A DNA stretch of 24,793 bases. Source: Ga0074139 sp964515195 (GTDB taxonomy: Bacteria; Bdellovibrionota; Bdellovibrionia; Bdellovibrionales; Bdellovibrionaceae). Both the position numbers and the translations under genes were made by a program. Below the pieces are notes generated by a model that did no database searches, was not told the origin of the DNA, and saw only the letters and a program-made list of their open reading frames with translations. The DNA is taken from contig CAZETK010000050.1 in NCBI GenBank assembly GCA_964515195.1, positions 1 through 24,793 on the forward strand. The letters run 5' to 3'. This document shows positions 15,192 to 22,583 of this stretch, one piece after another. Position 1 is the stretch's first letter, and each line of letters opens with the position of its first letter.

Positions 15192-16220
15192 ATGTTAGCG
15201 ATCAAGGGTCTATACAAAAGTTTTTCAAAACCCCATTCCTCTTCGGTAGATCACTCAAAAGAAAATTCCGAAAATATTTTTTGGGCTCTCCAGGATATTA
15301 ATTTATCAGTGAACGCGGGCGAATTTCTAACATGGTTGGGACCAAGCGGATGCGGGAAAACAACACTCTTGCGCTGTCTTGCTGGCCTCGAGGTGCCCAC
15401 ACAAGGTGACATTTTTTTGGATGATCGCTCTCTTCTTGAACTATCGGCTCAAGAGCGTCCTTTTCATATGGTATTTCAAAGATACGCCCTGTTTCCTCAT
15501 CTCACTGTTGAGGAGAACATTGGGTTTTCCCTACAGCTGAAAAAGACCGACCCTTCGAAGCGGCAGCACCGAATCACAGAACTGCTTGAAATGATGGATC
15601 TTCAAACTTTTCGTCATCATAAGCCGGCCCAGCTGTCGGGTGGGCAAAGTCAGCGTGTCGCCTTAGCCCGAGCCATTGCCGACCAGCCACGGGTACTGTT
15701 GCTTGATGAACCTTTAAGTGCTTTAGATGAGAAGATTCGTTCTCATGTGCGGCAGGAATTGAAGGCTTGGCAGAGACGCATGGGAATCACTTTTTTGTTT
15801 GTAACGCACGATCAGCAAGAAGCACTTCAGATTTCTGATCGAATCGCCGTGTTTCACCAGGGAAAACTTCATCAAGTGGGCTCGCCGCAGGAAATTTACC
15901 TGAATCCTCAAACAGAATTTGTCGCAGACTTTATCGGGTCCAAAAACCTTGTCACAAGGAATGCGACCTCAATTCAATACATTTATCCCGAAAAGATCAA
16001 AATTGGGTCTCATCTCCAAATTCAATTTCAAGCGCGGGTCGTTTCTATTGACTACTTGGGCAAGGACTCACAATTAAATATTAAACCTGTGAATTCGGCT
16101 GATGGCTTACTCCCTTGGAAAGTTATTTTGGGCTCTGAACATCTGGTTGGAATCACGCCTGGGAAGATTCTGGATTTCAGTTACAACCCGCAAGATCTCA
16201 TACAGGTGTCTGTAAAATGA
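15192..16220 (+). CDS. potA: Polyamine ABC transporter ATP-binding protein PotA
   Basis: ATPase subunit of the Pot importer, 342 residues. Walker A GPSGCGKTT (50-58), Q-loop VFQRYALFPH (94-103, Arg where Ser is common), signature LSGGQSQR (148-155), Walker B VLLLDEP (168-174), D-loop SALD and H-loop THD (205-207) are all present, so the subunit should be active. A shortened TOBE-like domain follows from about 250. The frame is open upstream to 15048, but that part is antisense to potD, and MLAIKGLYKSF is the natural N-terminus. No Shine-Dalgarno sequence is visible (see the predicted promoter). The stop overlaps potB by 4 bp. Confidence 0.94.
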   Translation: MLAIKGLYKSFSKPHSSSVDHSKENSENIFWALQDINLSVNAGEFLTWLGPSGCGKTTLLRCLAGLEVPTQGDIFLDDRSLLELSAQERPFHMVFQRYALFPHLTVEENIGFSLQLKKTDPSKRQHRITELLEMMDLQTFRHHKPAQLSGGQSQRVALARAIADQPRVLLLDEPLSALDEKIRSHVRQELKAWQRRMGITFLFVTHDQQEALQISDRIAVFHQGKLHQVGSPQEIYLNPQTEFVADFIGSKNLVTRNATSIQYIYPEKIKIGSHLQIQFQARVVSIDYLGKDSQLNIKPVNSADGLLPWKVILGSEHLVGITPGKILDFSYNPQDLIQVSVK

Positions 16221-17041
16221 AAAGGCTTTCATGGGTTCCTCAGGTCTGGGCTGTGACTCTGATTTTTGTACCTCTACTCTTTGTCGTAATTTTGAGTTTT
16301 TTGACAAAGGGTCTGTATGGCGGGTTCAGCTGGATTCCGACTTTGCAAAACTTTCAGAAGGCAGCAGAGCCAGCTTCATTAGCTATTTTTCTACGAACCC
16401 TGTTTATGGCGTTAGGAACAGCACTCAGCTGTACCATCATCGGAAGCTTTTGTGCGACCTTTATCGCCCAGGGATCCCGGGGGCGCCGATTTTTTTGGCT
16501 GACTATTTTTGTTATGCCGTTTTTGATTAACAGTCTGATCCGCCTTTATTCACTTCAAAATTTTGTCGGGACAGAGGGGCCTCTTCAATCTTTAATCCGT
16601 CTTTTTAGTGTGGATTTCAAGGCCTTGGGTTGGAGCCATAACACCATTATAATGGCAATCGGATTAGTCGCCACTTACTTGCCGTTTGCGATACTTCCAC
16701 TGGTCTCAGCTTTTGAAAAGTGGGATTCAAGTCTTTCCGAAGCTAGTTGGGACTTAGGTGCCGGCCTGTGGGATTCTTTTTGGTTGGTCAAATGGCCACT
16801 CCTAAGGCCTGCCTTTTTGGCGAGCTTCATGATTGTTTTTATCCCGTGTTTAGGTGAGTACCTGGCTCCTGAAATTTTGGAAGGCTCTCGAAACCTATAT
16901 TGGGGGCAATACATCACAGAGGCGTTCTTGAAGTGGAGAAATTGGCCCCTTGGGGCCGCCTTAGGCGTTATCTTAATGGCTATATTGGCGATCAGTTTAT
17001 GGCTGAGTTCGAAGGTACAAAGATGGACTCAAAAAAACTGA
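16217..17041 (+). CDS. potB: Polyamine ABC transporter permease PotB
   Basis: First inner-membrane permease of the importer, 274 residues with about six transmembrane helices. The EAA coupling loop is seen as EASWDLGAGLWDSFWLVKWPLLRP (from Glu175), the segment that docks on PotA. MPFLINSLIRLY and FIPCLGEYLAPEIL are PotB-type blocks. Its ATG overlaps the potA stop (ATGA at 16217-16220), and its last 19 bases overlap potC, so the three genes are translated as one coupled unit. Confidence 0.93.
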   Translation: MKRLSWVPQVWAVTLIFVPLLFVVILSFLTKGLYGGFSWIPTLQNFQKAAEPASLAIFLRTLFMALGTALSCTIIGSFCATFIAQGSRGRRFFWLTIFVMPFLINSLIRLYSLQNFVGTEGPLQSLIRLFSVDFKALGWSHNTIIMAIGLVATYLPFAILPLVSAFEKWDSSLSEASWDLGAGLWDSFWLVKWPLLRPAFLASFMIVFIPCLGEYLAPEILEGSRNLYWGQYITEAFLKWRNWPLGAALGVILMAILAISLWLSSKVQRWTQKN

Positions 17042-17805
17042 ATTTATTTCTTCTACGGGCGGTGATCGTAATTGTCCTGGGAGTTTTTTATGTTCCCCTG
17101 TTGGCCGTGTGTTGGAAGGCGTTCATGGGTCCAGAAGGTTTCGGTTTTTATTGGTTTCAAGCACTTTTGGCAGACCCTAGTTTTTTAACTGCCTTTGGTA
17201 ACAGCCTTCAGTGTGCTCTTCTTTCAAGTGTCTTGTCAGTGTCTCTGTCCCTGGTTTTTATTCTCCGAAATCCCAGAACTGTTAGAACGGCACCGGTGTT
17301 TTATGACCGAGTTATGCTTCTGTCTCTGTCAATGCCTGAAATTGTCATGGCTTTGTCCCTCCTATCTGTCTTCGTCTGGCTTAAATTTTCTCTTGGATTT
17401 GGAAGTACGGTTGTAGCTCACACGACTTTGACTTTGGCTTTTTCATACTGGATTCTTTCTTTGCAGTACCGGAACTTGGATCCTAGCTTGATTGAGGCGG
17501 CCATCGATCTTGGAGCCACGACAAGGCCGCTGCTATTCCAAATCATTCTGCCGCAGATGAAACCGGCCATTGTGAGTGGTTTTTGGATTTGTTTCCTTAT
17601 CAGCATGGATGATTTCCTTATAACATTTTTTGTCAGCGGCTCTGGTTTCGAGACACTACCCTTAAAGCTATTCTCGATGCTTAAGGTGGGGCTTTCTCCT
17701 AAAATCAATGCCTTGAGTTTTCTGATTTTAGCGTTGTCAGGGGCCATTCTAGCCAGCCTCTATCGGGTTTTAAAAAAATTAAGTGGAGCTTCCCATGAAG
17801 GTTAA
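17023..17805 (+). CDS. potC: Polyamine ABC transporter permease PotC
   Basis: Second permease subunit, 260 residues with about six transmembrane helices. ATG 17023 is chosen because AAGG (17011-17014) lies 8 nt upstream and MDSKKLNLFLLR gives a normal PotC N-terminus; the frame is open to 16900 only because it overlaps potB. The EAA loop is EAAIDLGATTRPLLFQIILPQ (from Glu158). The C-terminal block SMDDFLITFFVSGSGFETLPL, followed by SPKINAL, is diagnostic of PotC. The last 11 bases overlap the following MFS gene, which makes this the third of four coupled genes. Confidence 0.93.
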   Translation: MDSKKLNLFLLRAVIVIVLGVFYVPLLAVCWKAFMGPEGFGFYWFQALLADPSFLTAFGNSLQCALLSSVLSVSLSLVFILRNPRTVRTAPVFYDRVMLLSLSMPEIVMALSLLSVFVWLKFSLGFGSTVVAHTTLTLAFSYWILSLQYRNLDPSLIEAAIDLGATTRPLLFQIILPQMKPAIVSGFWICFLISMDDFLITFFVSGSGFETLPLKLFSMLKVGLSPKINALSFLILALSGAILASLYRVLKKLSGASHEG

Positions 17806-19075
17806 TAGAAAGTCCACCTGGGCTTGGATTCTTTATGACTTTGGTAACTCCGCATTTGCGACAACCGTTGTGGCGGGATTCTTTCCTGTCTTTTTTAAGA
17901 AGTATTGGAGTGCGGGGGTAGATGTTCACCTTTCCACTTCACGGCTGGGGTTTGCTTTAGGTGCGGCAGGAATTATTATGGCGATTCTAGCGCCCTTATG
18001 GGGCCGACAAAGCGACATCGCAGCTTCTCGGAAAAAGTGGTTGGCTAGTTTCGCGGCTGTGGGAGTGATCTTAACGGCGTCACTATTTTGGATACCAGAA
18101 GGGGCATGGTCACTCGCCTTATTAGCCTATGTGGGCGCTTACATCGGATTTGAAGCCAGCGTGATTTTTTATGATTCAATGATCGTAGATGTCGCCACTC
18201 GCCCCAGCTATCATAAAGTTTCAGCGCTTGGATATGCCTTTGGGTATTTAGGTGGGGGATTACTTTTCGCCTTGAATGTTGTCATGACCTTATATCCGGA
18301 GCGATTCGGATTTTCCAGTGTAGGTGATGCCGTACGATTTTCCTTTTTGACAGTGGCGCTTTGGTGGGGGCTGTTTACATTCATCCTTTACGTAGGGGTT
18401 AAAGAAAATCCTCGTGTCATACGTGCGCGGGATCAAAATCTTAAAATTGTCTTTGTGGAACTGTTAAAATCATTCCGTAAGCTCTATCGACAAAAGACTA
18501 TTTTCTATTTTTTATTAGCCTACTGGTTTTATATTGATGGAGTATACACGATCTATACAATGGCGATTGATTTCGGCCTGAGTCTGGGGTTGGACCAGGC
18601 GGATCTTATGAAAGCTCTTCTGATAACTCAACTTGTGGGATTTCCCAGTGCCCTGGTTTTTGCTCGCCTTAGTCAACGCTATTCAACAAGACGATTGCTG
18701 TTTCTTTGTTTATTTGTCTACTCGGGTGTGTTGATCTACTCAACGAGGCTCCAAACCAGTTTAGACTTTATGATTTTAGCTGGTTGTGTGGGCTTAGTGC
18801 AAGGAGGTGTGCAAGCCCTCAGTCGAAGCTACTACGCCCACTTGATCCCATCCGAACAGTCAGCGGAATACTTTGGCTTTTTTAATATAATTGGAAAATC
18901 GGCATCTTTTTTAGGGCCTGTATTGGTGGCGACTGTGACCTTGTTGACAAAACAGCCTCGTCTAAGCCTGCTCTCCATTATCGCACTCTTTATGTTAGGG
19001 ATTTATTTTCTTTCGAAGTCTCAGATGTCTGTCCCGCCTTTGGCTGACCATCACGGTGAGGATTCGGTCGACTGA
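17795..19075 (+). CDS. MFS transporter, UMF1 family
   Basis: Inner-membrane permease of 426 residues with about 12 transmembrane helices. The N-terminus (STWAWILYDFGNSAFATTVVAGFFPVFF) and the QGGVQALSRSYYAHLIP block are typical of the UMF1 / Atg22-like MFS group, whose substrates are mostly unknown. TGGAG (17784-17788) is 6 nt before ATG 17795, which is preferred over the GTG at 17783. The gene begins inside the potC 3' end, so it belongs to the pot operon and may export or import a related compound; that link is inferred from position. Its 3' end overlaps a small gene on the other strand by 86 bp. Confidence 0.87.
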   Translation: MKVNRKSTWAWILYDFGNSAFATTVVAGFFPVFFKKYWSAGVDVHLSTSRLGFALGAAGIIMAILAPLWGRQSDIAASRKKWLASFAAVGVILTASLFWIPEGAWSLALLAYVGAYIGFEASVIFYDSMIVDVATRPSYHKVSALGYAFGYLGGGLLFALNVVMTLYPERFGFSSVGDAVRFSFLTVALWWGLFTFILYVGVKENPRVIRARDQNLKIVFVELLKSFRKLYRQKTIFYFLLAYWFYIDGVYTIYTMAIDFGLSLGLDQADLMKALLITQLVGFPSALVFARLSQRYSTRRLLFLCLFVYSGVLIYSTRLQTSLDFMILAGCVGLVQGGVQALSRSYYAHLIPSEQSAEYFGFFNIIGKSASFLGPVLVATVTLLTKQPRLSLLSIIALFMLGIYFLSKSQMSVPPLADHHGEDSVD

Positions 19076-19166
19076 TTCCCACCCACTCGGGCAAGAAAAA
19101 AGCCAAGCCTAAAAAAACGATGAAACAGGCTGTAAATATCAATATTAAAATCCACATGATATCCAT
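18990..19166 (-). CDS. Small single-pass membrane protein
   Basis: A 58-residue protein: MDIMWILILIFTACFIVFLG forms one transmembrane helix, followed by LAFFLPEWVGIS and a polar, Ser/Lys-rich tail of about 25 residues. AAAGGGA at 19171-19177 lies 4 nt before ATG 19166, a good ribosome binding site. The frame extends to 19187 but that start has no signal. The tail, 86 bp of it, is antisense to the end of the MFS gene. The sequence looks to me like a family of short FFxPEWVGI proteins in Bdellovibrio, recalled rather than checked. Function unknown. It is divergent from rlmE with 61 bp between. Confidence 0.65.
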   Translation of the reverse strand: MDIMWILILIFTACFIVFLGLAFFLPEWVGISRPNPHRDGQPKAGQTSETSKENKSLT

Positions 19167-19227
19167 AAATTCCCTTTGTGCTCTCAATTTAGTAGTCTAC
19201 AACGAAAAAAAAGATTAAGAAAGTCCT

Positions 19228-19818
19228 ATGAGTTTTAACCCAAGAGACCACTACTTTAAAAAAGCAAAAAAGGAAAATTTCGCCGCTAGAAGTGTTTATA
19301 AGCTTGAAGAAATTGATAAGAAATATCGTCTTTTTAAAAGTGGGGACATTGTATTGGATTTAGGCGCAAGCCCAGGTTCATGGAGTCAATATGTCAGCCG
19401 AAAAGTAGGGGACAAGGGGAAGGTCTTGGGCGTGGACTTGAAACCAGTGGATGTAAAGCTGACAAATGCTATCCATATTCAGGCCGATTTACGAGATTTG
19501 AATCTTGAAGAGGTTTTCATAGCCAATGGTTTTAAACCTCCGTTTGATTCGGTGATTTCAGACATGGCTCCTGCCACTACGGGCATACGTATTACAGACC
19601 AAGCCCGGAGCCTTGAGTTGTGCGAACTGGCACTGGATATTAGTCTGCGCTATGTTAAAAAGGGCGGGCATTTTGTCTGTAAGCTTTTTCATTCGGATGA
19701 CTTTCAATCTTTAAAAAAACAAATTCTACAGCATTTTGAAAAATTTGAAGCTGTGAAACCAGAAGCTACACGCTCACACAGTAAAGAGATTTTTTTAGTA
19801 GGGCTTAAGCGGAAATGA
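19228..19818 (+). CDS. rlmE: 23S rRNA 2'-O-ribose U2552 methyltransferase RlmE (FtsJ)
   Basis: SAM-dependent methyltransferase of the large-subunit rRNA A-loop, 196 residues, close to the usual length. The K-D-K-E catalytic tetrad can be placed at Lys25 (RSVYKLEE), Asp112 (SDMAP), Lys152 (CKLF) and Glu187 (SKEIFLV). The SAM site reads DLGASPGSWSQ (44-54), with two Ser where Ala and Gly are usual. TTGIRITDQARSLELCE is a strong family block. The start is ATG 19228 with a weak purine-rich upstream. The stop overlaps the next gene by 4 bp (ATGA), the first of two such couplings. Confidence 0.93.
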   Translation: MSFNPRDHYFKKAKKENFAARSVYKLEEIDKKYRLFKSGDIVLDLGASPGSWSQYVSRKVGDKGKVLGVDLKPVDVKLTNAIHIQADLRDLNLEEVFIANGFKPPFDSVISDMAPATTGIRITDQARSLELCELALDISLRYVKKGGHFVCKLFHSDDFQSLKKQILQHFEKFEAVKPEATRSHSKEIFLVGLKRK

Positions 19819-20483
19819 AGATTCTATTTCAATCCCGGGACGTGGTGGCTGTTCACAAACCATCGGGTTGGCTGAGTGTTCCCAGTATTCAGGGAAAAAA
19901 AGATCCACGTCCCGTTGCAGGGCTGTCGCTGCGGGAGCAAGTGGGCTCGGTGTATCCCGTACACCGGTTGGATTTCGAAGTAGAGGGGATCCTATTATTT
20001 GCCCTCCATCCAAAGGCACAAAAAATCCTTCACAAAATTTGGGAAGAAAAGTCGGTTAAGAAAATATATTTTGCAAAAACCAGTTTGCAGAGTTTCACTC
20101 ACTGGCCCGAGAAAGTGGCTGGCCTGGTACTGGAAGAAATCAATCCCGGCCAATGCGGATTATGGGAAAGTCTGATCGTTCAAGGCAAAAGGCGGTCATT
20201 TGTGGCCGAACATGGTCAAAAATCTTTGACTCAATATGAATTGCAACAACGCAGTCAAAGCGGCTGTCTGTGGCGCCTGAGCCCCTTGACGGGACGCCGA
20301 CATCAGTTGCGGCTTGAACTTTCCCGACATGGATTTCCTATTTGGGGTGATAAACTTTATGGCAGTTCAGTCGAATACGGAATGAATAAAATTGGTCTAG
20401 TCGCAGCTGAAATTCACTTCGAACAGAACTACAATCTGGGTTTGCCCAAGTCTATCAGTATCGGCTGGGATCAAACTTTATGA
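19815..20483 (+). CDS. RluA-family RNA pseudouridine synthase
   Basis: A 222-residue enzyme with VAVHKPSGWLSVP (11-23), catalytic HRLDFEVEGIL (50-60, Asp53), LTGRRHQLRLELSRHGFPI and GDKLYG. The family consensus HRLDxxTSG is altered to HRLDFEVEG, but the catalytic Asp remains. There is no N-terminal S4 domain. It is not TruC-like, and the RNA target cannot be assigned. It is coupled by 4-bp overlaps to rlmE upstream and to the phosphoesterase downstream, which suggests an rRNA or tRNA role alongside RlmE. Confidence 0.88.
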   Translation: MKILFQSRDVVAVHKPSGWLSVPSIQGKKDPRPVAGLSLREQVGSVYPVHRLDFEVEGILLFALHPKAQKILHKIWEEKSVKKIYFAKTSLQSFTHWPEKVAGLVLEEINPGQCGLWESLIVQGKRRSFVAEHGQKSLTQYELQQRSQSGCLWRLSPLTGRRHQLRLELSRHGFPIWGDKLYGSSVEYGMNKIGLVAAEIHFEQNYNLGLPKSISIGWDQTL

Positions 20484-21577
20484 AACTAAAGTCTTCACAC
20501 AGATTCTTTATTATCTTTTTTAGTTTGTCAGCTCTTCAGCATTTCTTGGGAGTTTTGTTTCTTACTCATTATTTTGAGTTTTATCCCGCCACCCTCAGTC
20601 TTGTTTTCATGGGTGGTTACATTTTATTTCCAATTGGGTACTATATCAGCTCAAGAAAGCCTGGGTCTGAACTGAGCTTTGTGGCATGGGCCGCCTATAT
20701 CTGGTTGGGAAGCTCTTTTATTGCCATGTGCACAGGCTTTTTATTTGCGATGACACGATGGTTTTTGCCCCAGGATTGGCCCTTAAACGAATTAAATCTA
20801 CTTGGTGTTTTTCTTGTGATTCTTTACAGCTTATTTCGGGGACTGCAGTTTCCTCGGCTTAAATATGAAAAAATCCACGGCCCCCCTTCGCTAAAGGGGC
20901 TTCGACTGATTCAAATTACGGACCTGCATATGGGGCAATTGCAACATACTCAATCCTGGTTAAGTAAAGTGATTCAAAGGGTGAATGATCTTAACCCTGA
21001 TTTCATCGTCCTCACTGGAGATCTTGTTGAAGGTAAATTGAGTTACGTACAGGAGCATCTGGCACCTTTAGCTCAGGCCTATGCAAAGATCGACAAAATT
21101 TACGTAACGGGAAATCACGAATATATCCATGGAGGTTCAGTCTGGGAAAGGGAAATGAGTTCCTTGGGTTGGAAAGTGCTCCATAATAACCATCATCTCT
21201 ATCAATACCGGGGGCACCGCCTCTGCGTGGCTGGGGTGCCTGATTTTTCGATCCATCGATTTACTGATAAACAGCGTTCAGAACCGGATTTAGCCCTGAG
21301 GTGTCCCGAACCTGTCGAGTATAAAATTCTATTGGCCCATGAACCAAAAAGTGTTTTAGAGATTAAGCGCGAAAAGCCGGATTTGGTTTTGACCGGACAC
21401 ACTCACGGCGGACAGATTTTCCCTTTCAATCTTCTGGTCAAAATGGATCAACCTATAGTTAGTGGCTGGAAATCCCTTAACGGTATTTCCGTTTATACGC
21501 ATGAAGGGACTGGCCTTTGGGGGCCGCCTATGAGACTAGGAAGTCGCAATCGCATTGTGGTTTTTGATTTTCAATAA
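20480..21577 (+). CDS. Membrane-anchored calcineurin-like metallophosphoesterase (YkuE/YaeI type)
   Basis: A 365-residue protein. About four transmembrane helices fill residues 8-120, followed by a phosphoesterase domain with the full metal-site set: DLH (148-150), GD (180-181), GNHE (211-214), AHEP (286-289) and GHTHGG (306-311), then TGLWGPPMRLG typical of the YkuE/YaeI group. Relatives act at the membrane on lipid or UDP-sugar-type phosphoesters, and the substrate here is unknown. The start overlaps the upstream stop by 4 bp and the stop lies 4 bp from the convergent menI. Confidence 0.9.
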   Translation: MKLKSSHRFFIIFFSLSALQHFLGVLFLTHYFEFYPATLSLVFMGGYILFPIGYYISSRKPGSELSFVAWAAYIWLGSSFIAMCTGFLFAMTRWFLPQDWPLNELNLLGVFLVILYSLFRGLQFPRLKYEKIHGPPSLKGLRLIQITDLHMGQLQHTQSWLSKVIQRVNDLNPDFIVLTGDLVEGKLSYVQEHLAPLAQAYAKIDKIYVTGNHEYIHGGSVWEREMSSLGWKVLHNNHHLYQYRGHRLCVAGVPDFSIHRFTDKQRSEPDLALRCPEPVEYKILLAHEPKSVLEIKREKPDLVLTGHTHGGQIFPFNLLVKMDQPIVSGWKSLNGISVYTHEGTGLWGPPMRLGSRNRIVVFDFQ

Positions 21578-21581
21578 GAAT

Positions 21582-22010
21582 TTATTTTTTAGGTATAAGA
21601 GAAACTGTCAGCCGTGAAATGCAGCAGAGTTGATCTTTTTCATTGGTGATCAGAATTTCCCAAACATGGAGGCTGCGTCCGACGTGAATGGGCTTAACAA
21701 CGCCAGTCACGTTTCCACTTTGCACTGACTTAACATGATTAGCATTGATCTCAATTCCGACCGGAACGAGTTCGGGATTATCATTGCAAAGCCCTGATGC
21801 CAAACTTCCCAGGGTTTCAGCCATGACCATGGAAGCGCCCCCATGGAGTAAGCCTGCGGGTTGGACGGTTCGACGATCTACTGGCATCGTCGCTTTGATG
21901 GTGTTGGGTCCTAGCTCTGTGATGAGAATGCCCAAATGAGAAACGGCTGTGTTTTCGCAGATTTTATTAAGATTTGAAATTTCTGTTGGTCTTTTCCAGA
22001 TCGATTCCAT
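21582..22010 (-). CDS. menI: Hotdog acyl-CoA thioesterase, MenI (YdiI)-like
   Basis: A 142-residue hotdog-fold thioesterase. It closely follows E. coli YdiI/MenI, which hydrolyses 1,4-dihydroxy-2-naphthoyl-CoA in menaquinone synthesis: IWKRPTEI near the start, TMPVDRRTVQPAGLLHGGAS (41-60, His56), the catalytic Glu in MAETLGS (Glu65), GIEINANHVKS, KPIHVGRSLHVWEI and LCCISRLTVSLI. PaaI-type or broader acyl-CoA activity remains possible, since no other men gene is in view. No Shine-Dalgarno sequence precedes ATG 22010. A near-consensus promoter lies 6 nt upstream, so the mRNA may be leaderless. It is divergent from the thioredoxin gene. Confidence 0.87.
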   Translation of the reverse strand: MESIWKRPTEISNLNKICENTAVSHLGILITELGPNTIKATMPVDRRTVQPAGLLHGGASMVMAETLGSLASGLCNDNPELVPVGIEINANHVKSVQSGNVTGVVKPIHVGRSLHVWEILITNEKDQLCCISRLTVSLIPKK

Positions 22011-22016
22011 AAAGCT

Positions 22017-22044
22017 ATTCTAAATGGTCTCAACCTACGGTCAA
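22017..22044 (-). promoter_or_regulatory. Predicted promoter of menI
   Basis: On the minus strand, TTGACC (22039-22044; 5 of 6), a 16-nt spacer and TAGAAT (22017-22022; 5 of 6) end 6 nt before ATG 22010. Transcription would begin at the start codon. Confidence 0.5.
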
Positions 22045-22068
22045 TTGTGATCCAACGCATACCAATGT

Positions 22069-22100
22069 TTGACAAGATTGGTTATTCAGTTTTTTATACA
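22069..22100 (+). promoter_or_regulatory. Predicted promoter of the thioredoxin gene
   Basis: A perfect TTGACA (22069-22074) is followed by an AT-rich stretch containing TTTATA (18-nt spacer) and TATACA (20-nt spacer, 22095-22100). The start point would be at about 22105-22107, just ahead of TAAGGA at 22110-22115. This supports translation starting near 22121, not at ATG 22184. Confidence 0.5.
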
Positions 22101-22183
22101 ACTAAAGAATAAGGACGCCCAAGGCGGTTCTAGAACTAAATGCCAAAAAAATCGAAGAAACAAAAAACAACAATCAATTACTT

Positions 22184-22492
22184 ATGATTGATTTCTGGGC
22201 TCCATGGTGTGGTCCTTGTAAACGTTTTGGGCCTATTTTTGAAGCAGCATCTGACAAGCATCCTGATGTCAAATTTGCGAAGGTCAATACAGATGATCAG
22301 CAAGAGATCGCAGCGAGCTTCGAGATTAAATCCATTCCGACTTTGGCGATTTTCAAAGAAAAGACTTTAATTTTTCATGAGGCCGGGGCCTTACCTGAAG
22401 AAGCTCTTGAAGAAATCGTAAATCAAGTGCGCAATCTCGATATGGATAAAGTCCGCGAAGAGATTAAAAAGAGCGAAGGGCAAAATTCCTAA
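22184..22492 (+). CDS. Thioredoxin (start codon uncertain)
   Basis: Cytoplasmic thiol-disulfide reductant with the active site WCGPCK (Cys9/Cys12 from ATG 22184), DFWAPW before it and the cis-Pro in SIPTL (Pro52); 102 residues. ATG 22184 has no Shine-Dalgarno sequence and would remove the first strand and helix of the fold. The same frame is open upstream to 22106, and from 22121 it encodes KAVLELNAKKIEETKNNNQL, a normal thioredoxin N-terminus. TAAGGA (22110-22115) is spaced 5 nt before codon 22121, but that codon is AAG, not ATG, and no ATG, GTG or TTG lies in the upstream stretch. The gene may use a non-standard start, be start-mutated, or carry a sequence error. The C-terminal tail is Lys/Glu-rich. 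Confidence 0.85.
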   Translation: MIDFWAPWCGPCKRFGPIFEAASDKHPDVKFAKVNTDDQQEIAASFEIKSIPTLAIFKEKTLIFHEAGALPEEALEEIVNQVRNLDMDKVREEIKKSEGQNS

Positions 22493-22504
22493 TCCTTGAT
22501 CTAA

Positions 22505-22550
22505 AAGCTCCGGCGCTGATGAATTCACGTTCAGATCAGGGCCAGAGCTT
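22505..22550. terminator. Imperfect stem-loop between convergent genes
   Basis: The outer arms AAGCTC (22505-22510) and GAGCTT (22545-22550) enclose GG/CC and CTGAT/ATCAG pairs. It lies between the thioredoxin stop and the subtilase stop. A T4 run follows only on the minus strand, so it could be a weak terminator for the protease operon; no T-run follows on the plus strand. Confidence 0.35.
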
Positions 22551-22583
22551 GAGATTCCATTCTCAAAGTCTCGATCATTGGCT

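Noticed and set aside
22140..22187. 15-codon ORF from ATG 22140 in another frame (MPKKSKKQKTTINYL)
   Set aside because: It overlaps the conserved thioredoxin N-terminal frame, is A-rich and has no ribosome binding site. Upstream-ORF attenuation is possible but unsupported.
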